This document shows positions 36,652 through 44,594 of a DNA stretch of 64,000 bases, in pieces. The position numbers were made by a program, and so were the translations under genes. Source of the DNA: Microbacterium sp. Root61 (GTDB taxonomy: Bacteria > Actinomycetota > Actinomycetes > Actinomycetales > Microbacteriaceae); assembly GCF_001427525.1 (NCBI RefSeq), contig NZ_LMGU01000001.1:3293713-3357712 (forward strand), in the 5' to 3' direction. Each line of letters begins with the position of its first letter. Position 1 is the first letter of the stretch. The notes under the pieces were generated by a model. It saw nothing but the letters and a program-made list of their open reading frames with translations. It was not told the origin of the DNA and searched no databases.

Positions 36652-37795
36652 GCAGCCGGTCGATCACGGTCGACCCGACCCGCTCCCACCGGTCGCCGCC
36701 CTTCTCGCTCGCGAGTGCCGCGGCATCGCGTGCCATGTAGGCCAGGGCTCCGAGCTCGTAGCCGACGGTCGAGGTCTGCGCCCAGCCCGCGCTGGCCGAC
36801 GGCTGCAGATGGCTTCCTTCGAGTTCGATGCGCGAGATGCGGCGCAGCGCGTCGCGCACCAGATCGCGGATGTCGGCATCCGGGCGCCGGATCAGCACGA
36901 CGAACCGTCCGACGCTCGGCTGTCCGATCACGGTCCCGGGTGGCAGCGCGGCGCGGATCTCGGTATCCACACGCCGGTTGAGCTCGGCCAGCGCGCCGCG
37001 TCCCGCGGTGTCATGGATCTCGCTGGCATCGTCGAGCTGGATGTGGACGAGGGAGCACGGCTCGCCGGTGGCCTGTGCCTGCCGGCACGTGTGCGCGGCC
37101 GCGCGCTCGAACGCCTGCCATTCGACGGATGCGCCCGAGCGGCGTGCGGCGAGCAGCGCGTGCACCGGGGGCGCGATCGCGGCGACGAGTGCGCAGAGCA
37201 GGTAGAGAATGGCGGCTGCGACGCCGACGAGGCCGACCAGGTCCTCGCTCATCGCCGCGGAGGTGACCGCGGGGTCCACGATTGTGGCCGCGATCGCGGT
37301 CAGAGCCAGGAGAGCGGATGCCGTGACCAGCGGGATGAGGCAGGCCGAGCGCGGGCGGGGGAGTCGCCACCATTCGAGCACCAGGAGGGCGGCGAACACC
37401 GCCCCCACGAGGGAAGTGCCGCGATGGGCCAGGGCGTCCCACGGCGTGCCGGCGGCTAGTCCCAGGACCCCCGCGGCGATCACCGCGAAGGCGCCGCCGA
37501 CCCACGGCAGATCCCGGACGCCGCGCAGCGCGCGGACTCCGGACCAGATGAGCACCGGAGCCGCCACCGCGCCGCCCAGGCTGAGGTGGCGCAGGAGATC
37601 GGAGTCGAGCTCGGCGGCCACGACCGCGCCGTACGCGGCGACCATCACCAGGGCGAACGCGAACGACCAGTCCAGCGTTGCCCTGCCCGGGTGGGAGAGG
37701 AACCCGATACCGATCGCCAGCATCGTCGCCAGGGTGGCGACGGCGGCGAGGGCGACCCCCGCGTAGGGCGTGATCGATAGGAGGATCTCGTTCAT
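36629..37795 (-). CDS. Membrane protein with degenerate GGDEF-like domain
   Basis: Seven or eight helices fill residues 1-215; a soluble domain spans about 235-375. Its layout follows diguanylate cyclases: IQLDDASEIHDTAGRGAL aligns with the LDhFKxINDxxGHxxGD region, and QPSVGRFVVLI with RxGGDEFxVLL, while ELGALAYMARDAAALASEKG matches the terminal ADxALYxAKxxG helix. The GGDEF signature itself is SVGRF, so c-di-GMP synthesis is not expected; a binding or regulatory role is possible. ATG 37795 overlaps the stop of the histidine kinase gene (ATGA), implying co-translation with it. Confidence 0.75.
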   Translation of the reverse strand: MNEILLSITPYAGVALAAVATLATMLAIGIGFLSHPGRATLDWSFAFALVMVAAYGAVVAAELDSDLLRHLSLGGAVAAPVLIWSGVRALRGVRDLPWVGGAFAVIAAGVLGLAAGTPWDALAHRGTSLVGAVFAALLVLEWWRLPRPRSACLIPLVTASALLALTAIAATIVDPAVTSAAMSEDLVGLVGVAAAILYLLCALVAAIAPPVHALLAARRSGASVEWQAFERAAAHTCRQAQATGEPCSLVHIQLDDASEIHDTAGRGALAELNRRVDTEIRAALPPGTVIGQPSVGRFVVLIRRPDADIRDLVRDALRRISRIELEGSHLQPSASAGWAQTSTVGYELGALAYMARDAAALASEKGGDRWERVGSTVIDRLLSAPALR

Positions 37796-39447
37796 CGGTC
37801 GTCACCGCCCGCAGAGGCGACGCGAGGGGGTGTCCGCGGCATCGTCACTGTGACGACCGTTCCGACGCCCAGCTCACTGTCGACCGAGAGCGTGCCGCCG
37901 TGCACCGCCACGATCTCCCGGCTGATGCCGAGTCCGAGGCCTGTGCCGCTCGCGGTCTCCTGTGCCTCTGCCGTGCGGAAGTACGGCGTGAGGACGTGCG
38001 GCAGGTCGGCGGGCGAGATGCCGATGCCGGTATCGGTCACGATCAGCGCGACCGTGTCGTCGGTGAGGACCGAGGTGACGCGCACCGCGCCGTCGCGCGG
38101 CGTGTACTTGATCGCGTTGCTGACGAGGTTGTCCACCACTTGCCGCATCCGGAAGCCGTCCCCGGTGACCGGGAGCGGATCATCCAGGTGCAGGTCGAGG
38201 GTGACCTCACGCGTGGCGGCCGTCGGGCGGAAGGATCCGACCGAGTCCCGGACGATCTGGCGCAGGTCGATCTCCTCGAAGGACTCGTTCCCTGTCCCGG
38301 TCGAGCGGCCGGTGCGGAGCATGCTGCCCGCCATCTCCAGCATCCGCTCGCTCGCACCGAGCATCGTCTCGAGGCGCTCCCGCATGCGGGGCGTGAGGTC
38401 ATCCGCCTCGAGGGCGAGCTCCGCGTTGCCGATCATCACGGTGAGCGGATGCTTGAGCTCGTGCGACGCGATCGCATTGAGTCGCTCGCGCTCGCGCTGC
38501 GCATAGGTGATCGCGGTGACGTCCTGGACGACGAGGAGGGTGCTCGGCTCCTCGTCCTCCGACGAGCTGAGCCGCTTGGCGCTGATCGAGAGCGCGCGCC
38601 ACTCGCCTTTCGGCGTGAACAGCCACACGCGGGCATCGCTGAACGTCTCGCCGCGCACCGCTCGCGCGAACGGCCGGTCGAGCGGTGGCAGTGGCATGCC
38701 GCGTCGGCCGGCGTATTCGACAGACGTGCCCGGCAGATTCGGGTCGATCGGATCCAGCCCGTAGAGGCGCGAGTAGGCGTGGTTGACGGTGAGGACGATT
38801 CCGGATGCCGAGAGCCGCGCGACGCCCGTATCGACACCGTTGAGGATCTCGTTGGCGCGACGCTCCTGGTCGGCCCGTCGTTCGGCCGTGGCCTTCAGCC
38901 GACGCGCCTGTCGCCGCTGGAGCCTGCGGAAGGCGCGCATCTGGCGCATCGCGAGATGGGTGGTGATGCCGATGAACAGGACTGAGAGGAGCACGATGAA
39001 CAGGCGCAGGGTCACCGCCGGACTCGGCGTGCCGATTGCGTCCACCAGCAGGATCGCGGCGATGACCGCGAGCATGGCGCCCAGCGCTGCGGCGCTGAAG
39101 TGCATCGCCACCCACATCACCGGGAACGCCCACAGGTAGCCGAAGCGCAGGTCGGTGTCGCTGGCGACGAGCCCGATGGCCAGCGCGTCGAGGAATGGCA
39201 CCGCGAGGACCGCCGACTGGGGCAGCCGGATCCAGGGAACGGTGAGCGTGGCCAGGCTGACCACGACGATCGCCAGCACGCCCACCGCGAAGGTCCAACG
39301 GGTGAACAGTTCGGGCTGCAGGAACAGCACCAGGACACTGATCGTCAGCACGCTGGCGGCCAGCACCAGCTGTGTCAGCCAGACTGAACGCGTGCGGGAG
39401 TCACTCGCGCCCGCGGATGGCGCCTGCGCTAACCCCCCGGTAGCCAT
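37792..39447 (-). CDS. Sensor histidine kinase (membrane, PAS)
   Basis: The 551-residue kinase has five or six N-terminal helices (about 25-165), a coiled stretch, a PAS-like domain (205-315), HisKA with SHELKHPL (phospho-accepting H329), and an ATPase domain with NLVSNAIKYTP (N box), DTGIGIS (G1) and GTGLGLGIS (G2). All catalytic boxes are intact. TAGACT at 39454-39459 lies 6 nt before the ATG, indicating a leaderless message. It is divergent from the GT2 gene and near the response regulator at 41138-42052, its likely partner. The signal sensed is unknown. Confidence 0.93.
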   Translation of the reverse strand: MATGGLAQAPSAGASDSRTRSVWLTQLVLAASVLTISVLVLFLQPELFTRWTFAVGVLAIVVVSLATLTVPWIRLPQSAVLAVPFLDALAIGLVASDTDLRFGYLWAFPVMWVAMHFSAAALGAMLAVIAAILLVDAIGTPSPAVTLRLFIVLLSVLFIGITTHLAMRQMRAFRRLQRRQARRLKATAERRADQERRANEILNGVDTGVARLSASGIVLTVNHAYSRLYGLDPIDPNLPGTSVEYAGRRGMPLPPLDRPFARAVRGETFSDARVWLFTPKGEWRALSISAKRLSSSEDEEPSTLLVVQDVTAITYAQRERERLNAIASHELKHPLTVMIGNAELALEADDLTPRMRERLETMLGASERMLEMAGSMLRTGRSTGTGNESFEEIDLRQIVRDSVGSFRPTAATREVTLDLHLDDPLPVTGDGFRMRQVVDNLVSNAIKYTPRDGAVRVTSVLTDDTVALIVTDTGIGISPADLPHVLTPYFRTAEAQETASGTGLGLGISREIVAVHGGTLSVDSELGVGTVVTVTMPRTPPRVASAGGDDR

Positions 39448-39636
39448 AGGGCGAGTCTATGCGGCCCCGCGCATGGGACGTCTCCCCGCGTGCGGGAGCA
39501 CCCCTTGCGGGATCTTGAGCAAATCCTGCGGGTCTACCCGGCGACCCCGGATCTCCCGTTGCGCTCGATCCGCGAGGCTGGTCCTGCGGCACCGAGAACC
39601 CGGGCGTGCGCATACCGAAAACGAAGGCGAACAGCA

Positions 39637-41121
39637 GTGACCGACATCGTCCCACTCTCCACGACAGACCCCCGACGTCAGGGTGCGCGCCCTGACGTCG
39701 CTGCGGAGCTCGAAATCATCCCGCCGGTCGTCGGGTTCCCCGACGACTTCGACGCGGTGCTGGATGACGGCACGGTGCATCGCTCCACGATCGGCTGCGT
39801 CATCCCGGCGTACAACGAGGAGGAGTCGATCGCGCAGGTGATCGAGTCGCTGCTCGGCCAGACGCGCGTGCCCGACGTGATCCACGTCGTGGTGAACAAC
39901 ACCTCGGATGCGACGGTGAAGATCGCCTCCCGCTACGCAGGTCCGCACGAGGTCGTCACCGAGCTCGGCGAGCAGTTCACCGAGGTGTTCGTGCACGACA
40001 TCGGCAAGAACCCCGACAAGAAGGTCGGTGCGCTCAACTACGGCTTCGCCCTCGTCGAGGGCTACGACTATCTGCTGGGGGTCGACGGGGACACGGTCGC
40101 CGACAGCCGCGCGGTCGAGTACCTCGAGTCCGAGGCGGTCTCGGACACCCGTATCGGCGGCATCTCCGCCATCTACACGATCGACGACAAGCCGATCAAG
40201 GGCGGCATCGCCAGGTTCCTCATCGCCGGCCAGCGCTCGCAGTTCGCGGCCTTCAACCTGCAGAACCTGCTGCGCGGCCGCAACATGGCCGTGCTCGGCG
40301 GGCAGTTCTCGATCTTCTCGACCCACGCGTTGCGCGACGCGATGGAGCAGAACCACCAGTCCAGCCCGTGGGTGAAGGACAGTGAGGTCGAGGACTCGCT
40401 GCTGTCGCTGCAGATCAAGAGCGCAGGCTATCTGACGAAGATCAGCCCGTTCGCCCGGGCCGACGTCGGCGGAATGACCACGCTGCGCGCGCTGGACGCG
40501 CAGCAGGTGAAGTGGACCTACGGTGCGATCGAGCTGATGTGGCCCGGACAGCGCGGCGACACCAAGGGCCAGCCGTTCCACCCCAACCTGCGCATCCGGT
40601 GGTTCGAGAACTTCGGGATGCTGACCAACCTCTTCGTGCGCGTCGCGTTCCTGACGCTCCTGGCCGGGTCGTTGTCCATCGGGGCGTTCGTGTTCTCGGC
40701 GTGGTGGCTGGTGCCGGTCGTGGTCGCGATGCTGCTCAACCTGCGCATGGCCCTCACGATGAACACCCGCTCTGCCCTCGACATCCTCTTCGCCGTCACC
40801 CTGCTTCCCGCCGAGGTGTACATGTGGGTGCGGCTCAGCCACTTCGCCCGCTCATGGACGCGGTTCCTGTCGCGCAAGAAGGTCGACAACTGGGCCATGC
40901 AGGCCAAGGCCGAGCGGGGTTCCGGGCTCGGTCACTGGACGCCGCTGATCGTGGTGGTCATCGTGATCATCGCCGCGGCGATCATCTGGTCGATGCTCGG
41001 CCCGGTCGTGCAGTCCTCGATCCTGTGGATCGGGTGGCCCATCGTCGGCATCGTGACCGTGCTGCAGACCGTGTCGATGCTGTTCAAGCTGATCCGCCGG
41101 CAGCACGGCTTCAAGGTCTGA
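39637..41121 (+). CDS. Processive family 2 glycosyltransferase (polysaccharide synthase)
   Basis: From the GTG at 39637 the protein has 494 residues. The cytoplasmic GT2 domain has VIPAYNEEESI, DxD-type VDGDT (D150, D152), the acceptor/base motif VEDSL (E252, D253) and QQVKW (289-293), a variant of QxxRW. C-terminal helices (about 330-380 and 425-480) fit a synthase that pushes polymer through the membrane, as in cellulose and hyaluronan synthases. The neighbouring GH6 cellulase suggests a beta-1,4-glucan-like product. A longer frame from 39490 is possible, but its N-terminus is Arg-rich and lacks similarity, and AAGG precedes 39637. Confidence 0.87.
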   Translation: MTDIVPLSTTDPRRQGARPDVAAELEIIPPVVGFPDDFDAVLDDGTVHRSTIGCVIPAYNEEESIAQVIESLLGQTRVPDVIHVVVNNTSDATVKIASRYAGPHEVVTELGEQFTEVFVHDIGKNPDKKVGALNYGFALVEGYDYLLGVDGDTVADSRAVEYLESEAVSDTRIGGISAIYTIDDKPIKGGIARFLIAGQRSQFAAFNLQNLLRGRNMAVLGGQFSIFSTHALRDAMEQNHQSSPWVKDSEVEDSLLSLQIKSAGYLTKISPFARADVGGMTTLRALDAQQVKWTYGAIELMWPGQRGDTKGQPFHPNLRIRWFENFGMLTNLFVRVAFLTLLAGSLSIGAFVFSAWWLVPVVVAMLLNLRMALTMNTRSALDILFAVTLLPAEVYMWVRLSHFARSWTRFLSRKKVDNWAMQAKAERGSGLGHWTPLIVVVIVIIAAAIIWSMLGPVVQSSILWIGWPIVGIVTVLQTVSMLFKLIRRQHGFKV

Positions 41122-41137
41122 CGTGCTCGGGGCGCGC

Positions 41138-42052
41138 CTATTCGGCGGTCATGCGGTAGCCGACGCCCCGGACGGTCTCGATGTAGCGGGCGTTGACCGG
41201 GGTGTCGCCGAGCTTGCGGCGCAGGTTCGTCATGTGCGCCTCGATCGCGCGCTTGTCGGCGTCGCCGACGAAATAGCTCGTGACGTACGACTCGCCGCGC
41301 AGCACCAGGGTGAGGTCGGCCTTGCTGCGCACCCGGCGCTTGGATTCGAGGAGGGTCGCGAGCAGGTCGAACTCGGTGCGCGTCAGGTCCAGCTCTGCGC
41401 CGCGCAGCTGGACGATGCGGGTATCGGGCTGGAGCTGCAGGTCGCGGTGGTGCAGCCATTCGCCGTGCGCGCCGTCGACCGGGACCGGCACCGGGGTTTC
41501 GGATGCCTCGTCGCGCGGGGCGGCCGGGGGAGCTGCCGAAGCCGGCGCAGACGTGCGGTCCATCACGGCCGGCCGGATGACGGGGTTCGCCACCGTCGTC
41601 GGGCGCGCGCCGGGGAACGAGGGGCCGACGCTCTCCTGCATCGGCACTGCCGCATGCCCGCCGGCTGCGGGCACCCGGCGCAGGATCGAGTCGATACGGG
41701 CGCGGAGCTCGCGCGGCCGGAACGGCTTGGCCAGGTAGTCGTCCGCACCCGAGCCGAGGCCGATCACGACGTCGGCCTCCTCCTGCATCCCGGTGAGCAT
41801 GATGATGTACGTGTCGGAATGCGAGGCGCGGATGCGCCGTGCCGCTTCGATGCCGTCGATCCCGGGCATGTTGACGTCGAGCGTCGTGATGAGCGGCTTG
41901 TACGTGAGGACGGCCTTCACGCCGTCGATCCCGTTGCCGACCGACACGGTGGAGAAGCCCGCAGACTCGAGGACCTCGGCCAGCAGACGCCGGATATCGG
42001 GGTCGTCCTCGATGATGACGGCGGTCTTGAGGACGTCGGCGGGGATGCTCAT
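41138..42052 (-). CDS. OmpR-type response regulator (copy 1)
   Basis: The 304-residue protein has a receiver domain (10-130) with acidic EDD, phospho-accepting D59 in TLDVNMPG and LAKPFRPRE, a Pro/Ala-rich linker of about 60 residues, and a winged-helix DNA-binding domain with LTRTEFDLLATLLESKRRV and YIETVRGVGYRM. ATG 42052 is chosen because it puts Asp at residue 59, the same as the paralogue at 58687-59526; no strong ribosome-binding site is visible. It lies between the GT2 and GH6 genes and is the probable partner of the nearby kinase. Confidence 0.92.
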   Translation of the reverse strand: MSIPADVLKTAVIIEDDPDIRRLLAEVLESAGFSTVSVGNGIDGVKAVLTYKPLITTLDVNMPGIDGIEAARRIRASHSDTYIIMLTGMQEEADVVIGLGSGADDYLAKPFRPRELRARIDSILRRVPAAGGHAAVPMQESVGPSFPGARPTTVANPVIRPAVMDRTSAPASAAPPAAPRDEASETPVPVPVDGAHGEWLHHRDLQLQPDTRIVQLRGAELDLTRTEFDLLATLLESKRRVRSKADLTLVLRGESYVTSYFVGDADKRAIEAHMTNLRRKLGDTPVNARYIETVRGVGYRMTAE

Positions 42053-42169
42053 GAAGGGGGCGAACCTCTCTCGGAACGGCGGCGACCATTGCCCGTGCGC
42101 GAGAGCATCAGCCCTGCCCTGGGGGTGCGGGGTCTCTTTGAGACTACACACCGCGCCCTCCGTGCCGCC

Positions 42170-43207
42170 TCAGTCGACCGGAGCGTCGGATGTCAGGGTG
42201 ACTGCAGCTCGCGGCCACCAGGTACCGGCTGTCGGCCCGCCGTTGCAGGTGCCGTCGCTTTCCCCTGGCGGCTTGATCCAGAGGTTCGAGTCGACCACGT
42301 CATCGTGCACCTCGCCGCCGGGGGAGCCGACGCGCCGTCCGGACGGATTGCACCACTCGCCGTTCGAACCGACGCCGTTGCGTGACGTGTCGATGACGGC
42401 GCGGGCACCGGGGAGTAGGGCGGCCAGCGCGTGCGCGTACGCCACCTCCGCGTCGGTGGCGTTGTAGTTGGACACATTCGTCGCGAACCCGCGCACCTGA
42501 TCGAGCACGCCGACGTCCTCGATCAGCTGCGCCATCTGCTCGGCGGGGAGCCAGGCCGAGTGCCCGCCGTCGAGATAGATCCAGGTGTGCGGGGCAGCGA
42601 GCGCCTCCACCGCGCTGCGCAGCTGCGCGCTGCGCTCGTCGGCGTTACCGCATTCCGGGGCCAGAGCGAGGCTGTCCGGTTCCAGGATCAGGATGCTCGA
42701 CACGTCGGCGTTCTCGCGCAGCACGTCGCCGATGGCCGTCGTCCATTCCGCGTATGCGGCGGGTTCCAACCCGCCCGCAGAGTGGCCGCCGCAGTCGCGC
42801 CCCGGCAGGCCGTAGATCACCAGCGCCAGGGTGGCGGACTGCGTGCGCGCTTCGTCGGCCAGCGCCGCGACGCGCGCCGGCACCTGCGCGATCGGGTCGG
42901 CCTCCGGCGTCAGCCATACCGCCGTCGGCTGCGCGCTGAGGTAGACGGCCGCGTCGTGCTCGGGTGTCCCTGCCGTCCCGGTCGCGGCCGCCGCGTGCGC
43001 CTTCGAGAGAGCGGATGCCACGACCTGTGTGCCGTCGCCCGGAGGCGTCGGCGCACCGAATCCGGCGGGCCAGAGGAGGAGGGCGACGACCACGGCGATC
43101 ACCGCGACGCCGGCGGCACCGACGATGAGCGCGACGAGTCGTGTCCGGCCGCTGCGGAGCTCGGAGGAGCGCGGAGCGGGGGTCCGCGCCGGGTCGGCGG
43201 AAGTCAC
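42170..43207 (-). CDS. Membrane-anchored GH6 family cellulase-like glycoside hydrolase
   Basis: The 345-residue protein has one N-terminal helix (about 23-47) and an external GH6 domain with the family landmarks YGLPGRDCGGHSAGG, LEPDSL (E176-D178), LDGGHSAWL, DTSRNG, WCNPSGR and LWIKPPGESDGTC. GH6 enzymes hydrolyse beta-1,4-glucans with inversion. Beside a GT2 synthase it may trim or release the polymer, like the BcsZ cellulase in cellulose operons. The GTG at 43207 follows a TAGAGT box (43214-43219) by 6 nt, suggesting a leaderless transcript. Confidence 0.92.
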   Translation of the reverse strand: MTSADPARTPAPRSSELRSGRTRLVALIVGAAGVAVIAVVVALLLWPAGFGAPTPPGDGTQVVASALSKAHAAAATGTAGTPEHDAAVYLSAQPTAVWLTPEADPIAQVPARVAALADEARTQSATLALVIYGLPGRDCGGHSAGGLEPAAYAEWTTAIGDVLRENADVSSILILEPDSLALAPECGNADERSAQLRSAVEALAAPHTWIYLDGGHSAWLPAEQMAQLIEDVGVLDQVRGFATNVSNYNATDAEVAYAHALAALLPGARAVIDTSRNGVGSNGEWCNPSGRRVGSPGGEVHDDVVDSNLWIKPPGESDGTCNGGPTAGTWWPRAAVTLTSDAPVD

Positions 43208-43336
43208 GAGGGGACTCTACCGGTCCACCGCAGCAGCCCCGCGCGCGGTGCCTCCGGCATCCGTCCGCTATGAGTGTTCTGGGGATCTTGTCATCGTCCC
43301 CGCTGCGGGGCGCCGTGGTCATAGGCTGGGGCCGAC

Positions 43337-44029
43337 ATGAAGGTCATCTCCTACAACCTCCGCAAGCACCGCGCCGCCGGTGAGCTCACCGATCTGGTGG
43401 AGCGCTACAACGCGGACGTGCTGTGCGTGCAGGAGGCGGACACCACCGACCTGCCCGAGCACCTGAGTGGACTCCGGCTGGCGGATGCGACCAACCGCAA
43501 CCGGCTCGGCCTCGCCGTCTATTACCGCGAGAACACGTACCGTGCCGTGGCCGCGCGGTCGCTCGCGCTGAAGAAGTCGCTGCATGATCGGGTACTCAAA
43601 CCCGCGGAAGAGCGCCTGCTCGGTGTGCGGCTGCATGACATCGACGATCGCCGGGACGTCATCGTGGCGTCGTTCCATGCGGCTCCCCTCACGGCGCTGA
43701 ACTCGCTGCGCCGGCACCAGATCCGCACTGCGCTCGCCGAGCTCGGGGAACTGGGCGAGGGGTTGCCGACACTGATGGTCGGCGACTACAACTATCCGGT
43801 CTTCAAGGAGAACCTCGGGCAGAAGGTGCGCGAGCAGGGGTACGAGCTGAATCTCAGCGACTCCCGCACGTACACGCGCTACAAGTTCTTCCGCGGCCAC
43901 TACGACTTCGCGACGTCGGTCGGGTTCGAGATCGATCGCGTCCGCACGCTGCCGCAGGGGCTCAGCGATCACCTGCCGATTCTCGTGACGGCGCGTCATC
44001 CCGCGGAGGCCGCGGCCAGGGTGGCCTGA
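43337..44029 (+). CDS. Endonuclease/exonuclease/phosphatase (EEP) family protein
   Basis: The 230-residue protein shows the EEP fold motifs ISYNLRKH, VLCVQEAD (catalytic Glu), MVGDYNYPV and SDHLPILV (catalytic His near the end). The superfamily includes DNases, sphingomyelinases and phosphodiesterases; the substrate cannot be told from sequence. No signal peptide is visible, so it is probably cytoplasmic. TAGGCT at 43322-43327 lies 9 nt before the ATG. Confidence 0.88.
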   Translation: MKVISYNLRKHRAAGELTDLVERYNADVLCVQEADTTDLPEHLSGLRLADATNRNRLGLAVYYRENTYRAVAARSLALKKSLHDRVLKPAEERLLGVRLHDIDDRRDVIVASFHAAPLTALNSLRRHQIRTALAELGELGEGLPTLMVGDYNYPVFKENLGQKVREQGYELNLSDSRTYTRYKFFRGHYDFATSVGFEIDRVRTLPQGLSDHLPILVTARHPAEAAARVA

Positions 44030-44032
44030 GGC

Positions 44033-44581
44033 TCAGTCGCTGCGGCGTGTGCGTCGCAGTGTGGCGGCGACAGCGAGCGCAGCACCGGCGAGCACGAGTG
44101 CGCCACCGCCGATCCATACGCCCATGGTCGATCCGCCGGTGATGCCCGTGGCGGGCAGCCCGCCGTCGGCGCCGGCGATCGTGGTGGGGGCCGTGCCTCC
44201 CGCCGAGGTCGGCGAGACGGCCGCGATGTTGTAGGTGCCCGACGCGTTCGAGGGGAGCGTGATCTTCACGCCCGGGAGCGAGCCGTCGTCGGCCGAGGTG
44301 GCGGAGCCGCTGGCCGTGCTGATGGCGAAGCGCAGCATGCCGATGGTGGCGGCGCTGCCGTTCTCGCCCGTGACGGTGATCGCGACGGTCTCGTTGGCCG
44401 AGAACGTGTCGGCGGCGCAGGAGAACGTGATCGTGCCGCCCGGAGTCATCGTGGTCGGCGAGGTCGTGCACGACCCGGTCGGCGGGTAGATGCTCGAGGC
44501 CTGCGCGGCGGCGGGTGCCAGGAAGACAACGGCGGCGACGAGTGTCGCGGCCGCGATCGCGGTGCGCAGGGAATGTGTCAT
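44033..44581 (-). CDS. Small secreted protein with LPATG sorting signal
   Basis: The 182-residue protein has a signal peptide (cut after about AQA-SS, residue 29), a Thr/Ser/Gly-rich beta domain of about 100 residues with two Cys, and a C-terminal LPATGITGG, hydrophobic helix and RRTRRSD. It is therefore a second type of sortase substrate in the window, much smaller than the giants at 1-11044. ATG 44581 has AGGTG upstream. Function unknown. It converges with the EEP gene. Confidence 0.85.
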   Translation of the reverse strand: MTHSLRTAIAAATLVAAVVFLAPAAAQASSIYPPTGSCTTSPTTMTPGGTITFSCAADTFSANETVAITVTGENGSAATIGMLRFAISTASGSATSADDGSLPGVKITLPSNASGTYNIAAVSPTSAGGTAPTTIAGADGGLPATGITGGSTMGVWIGGGALVLAGAALAVAATLRRTRRSD

Positions 44582-44594
44582 GACACCTGGAAGT

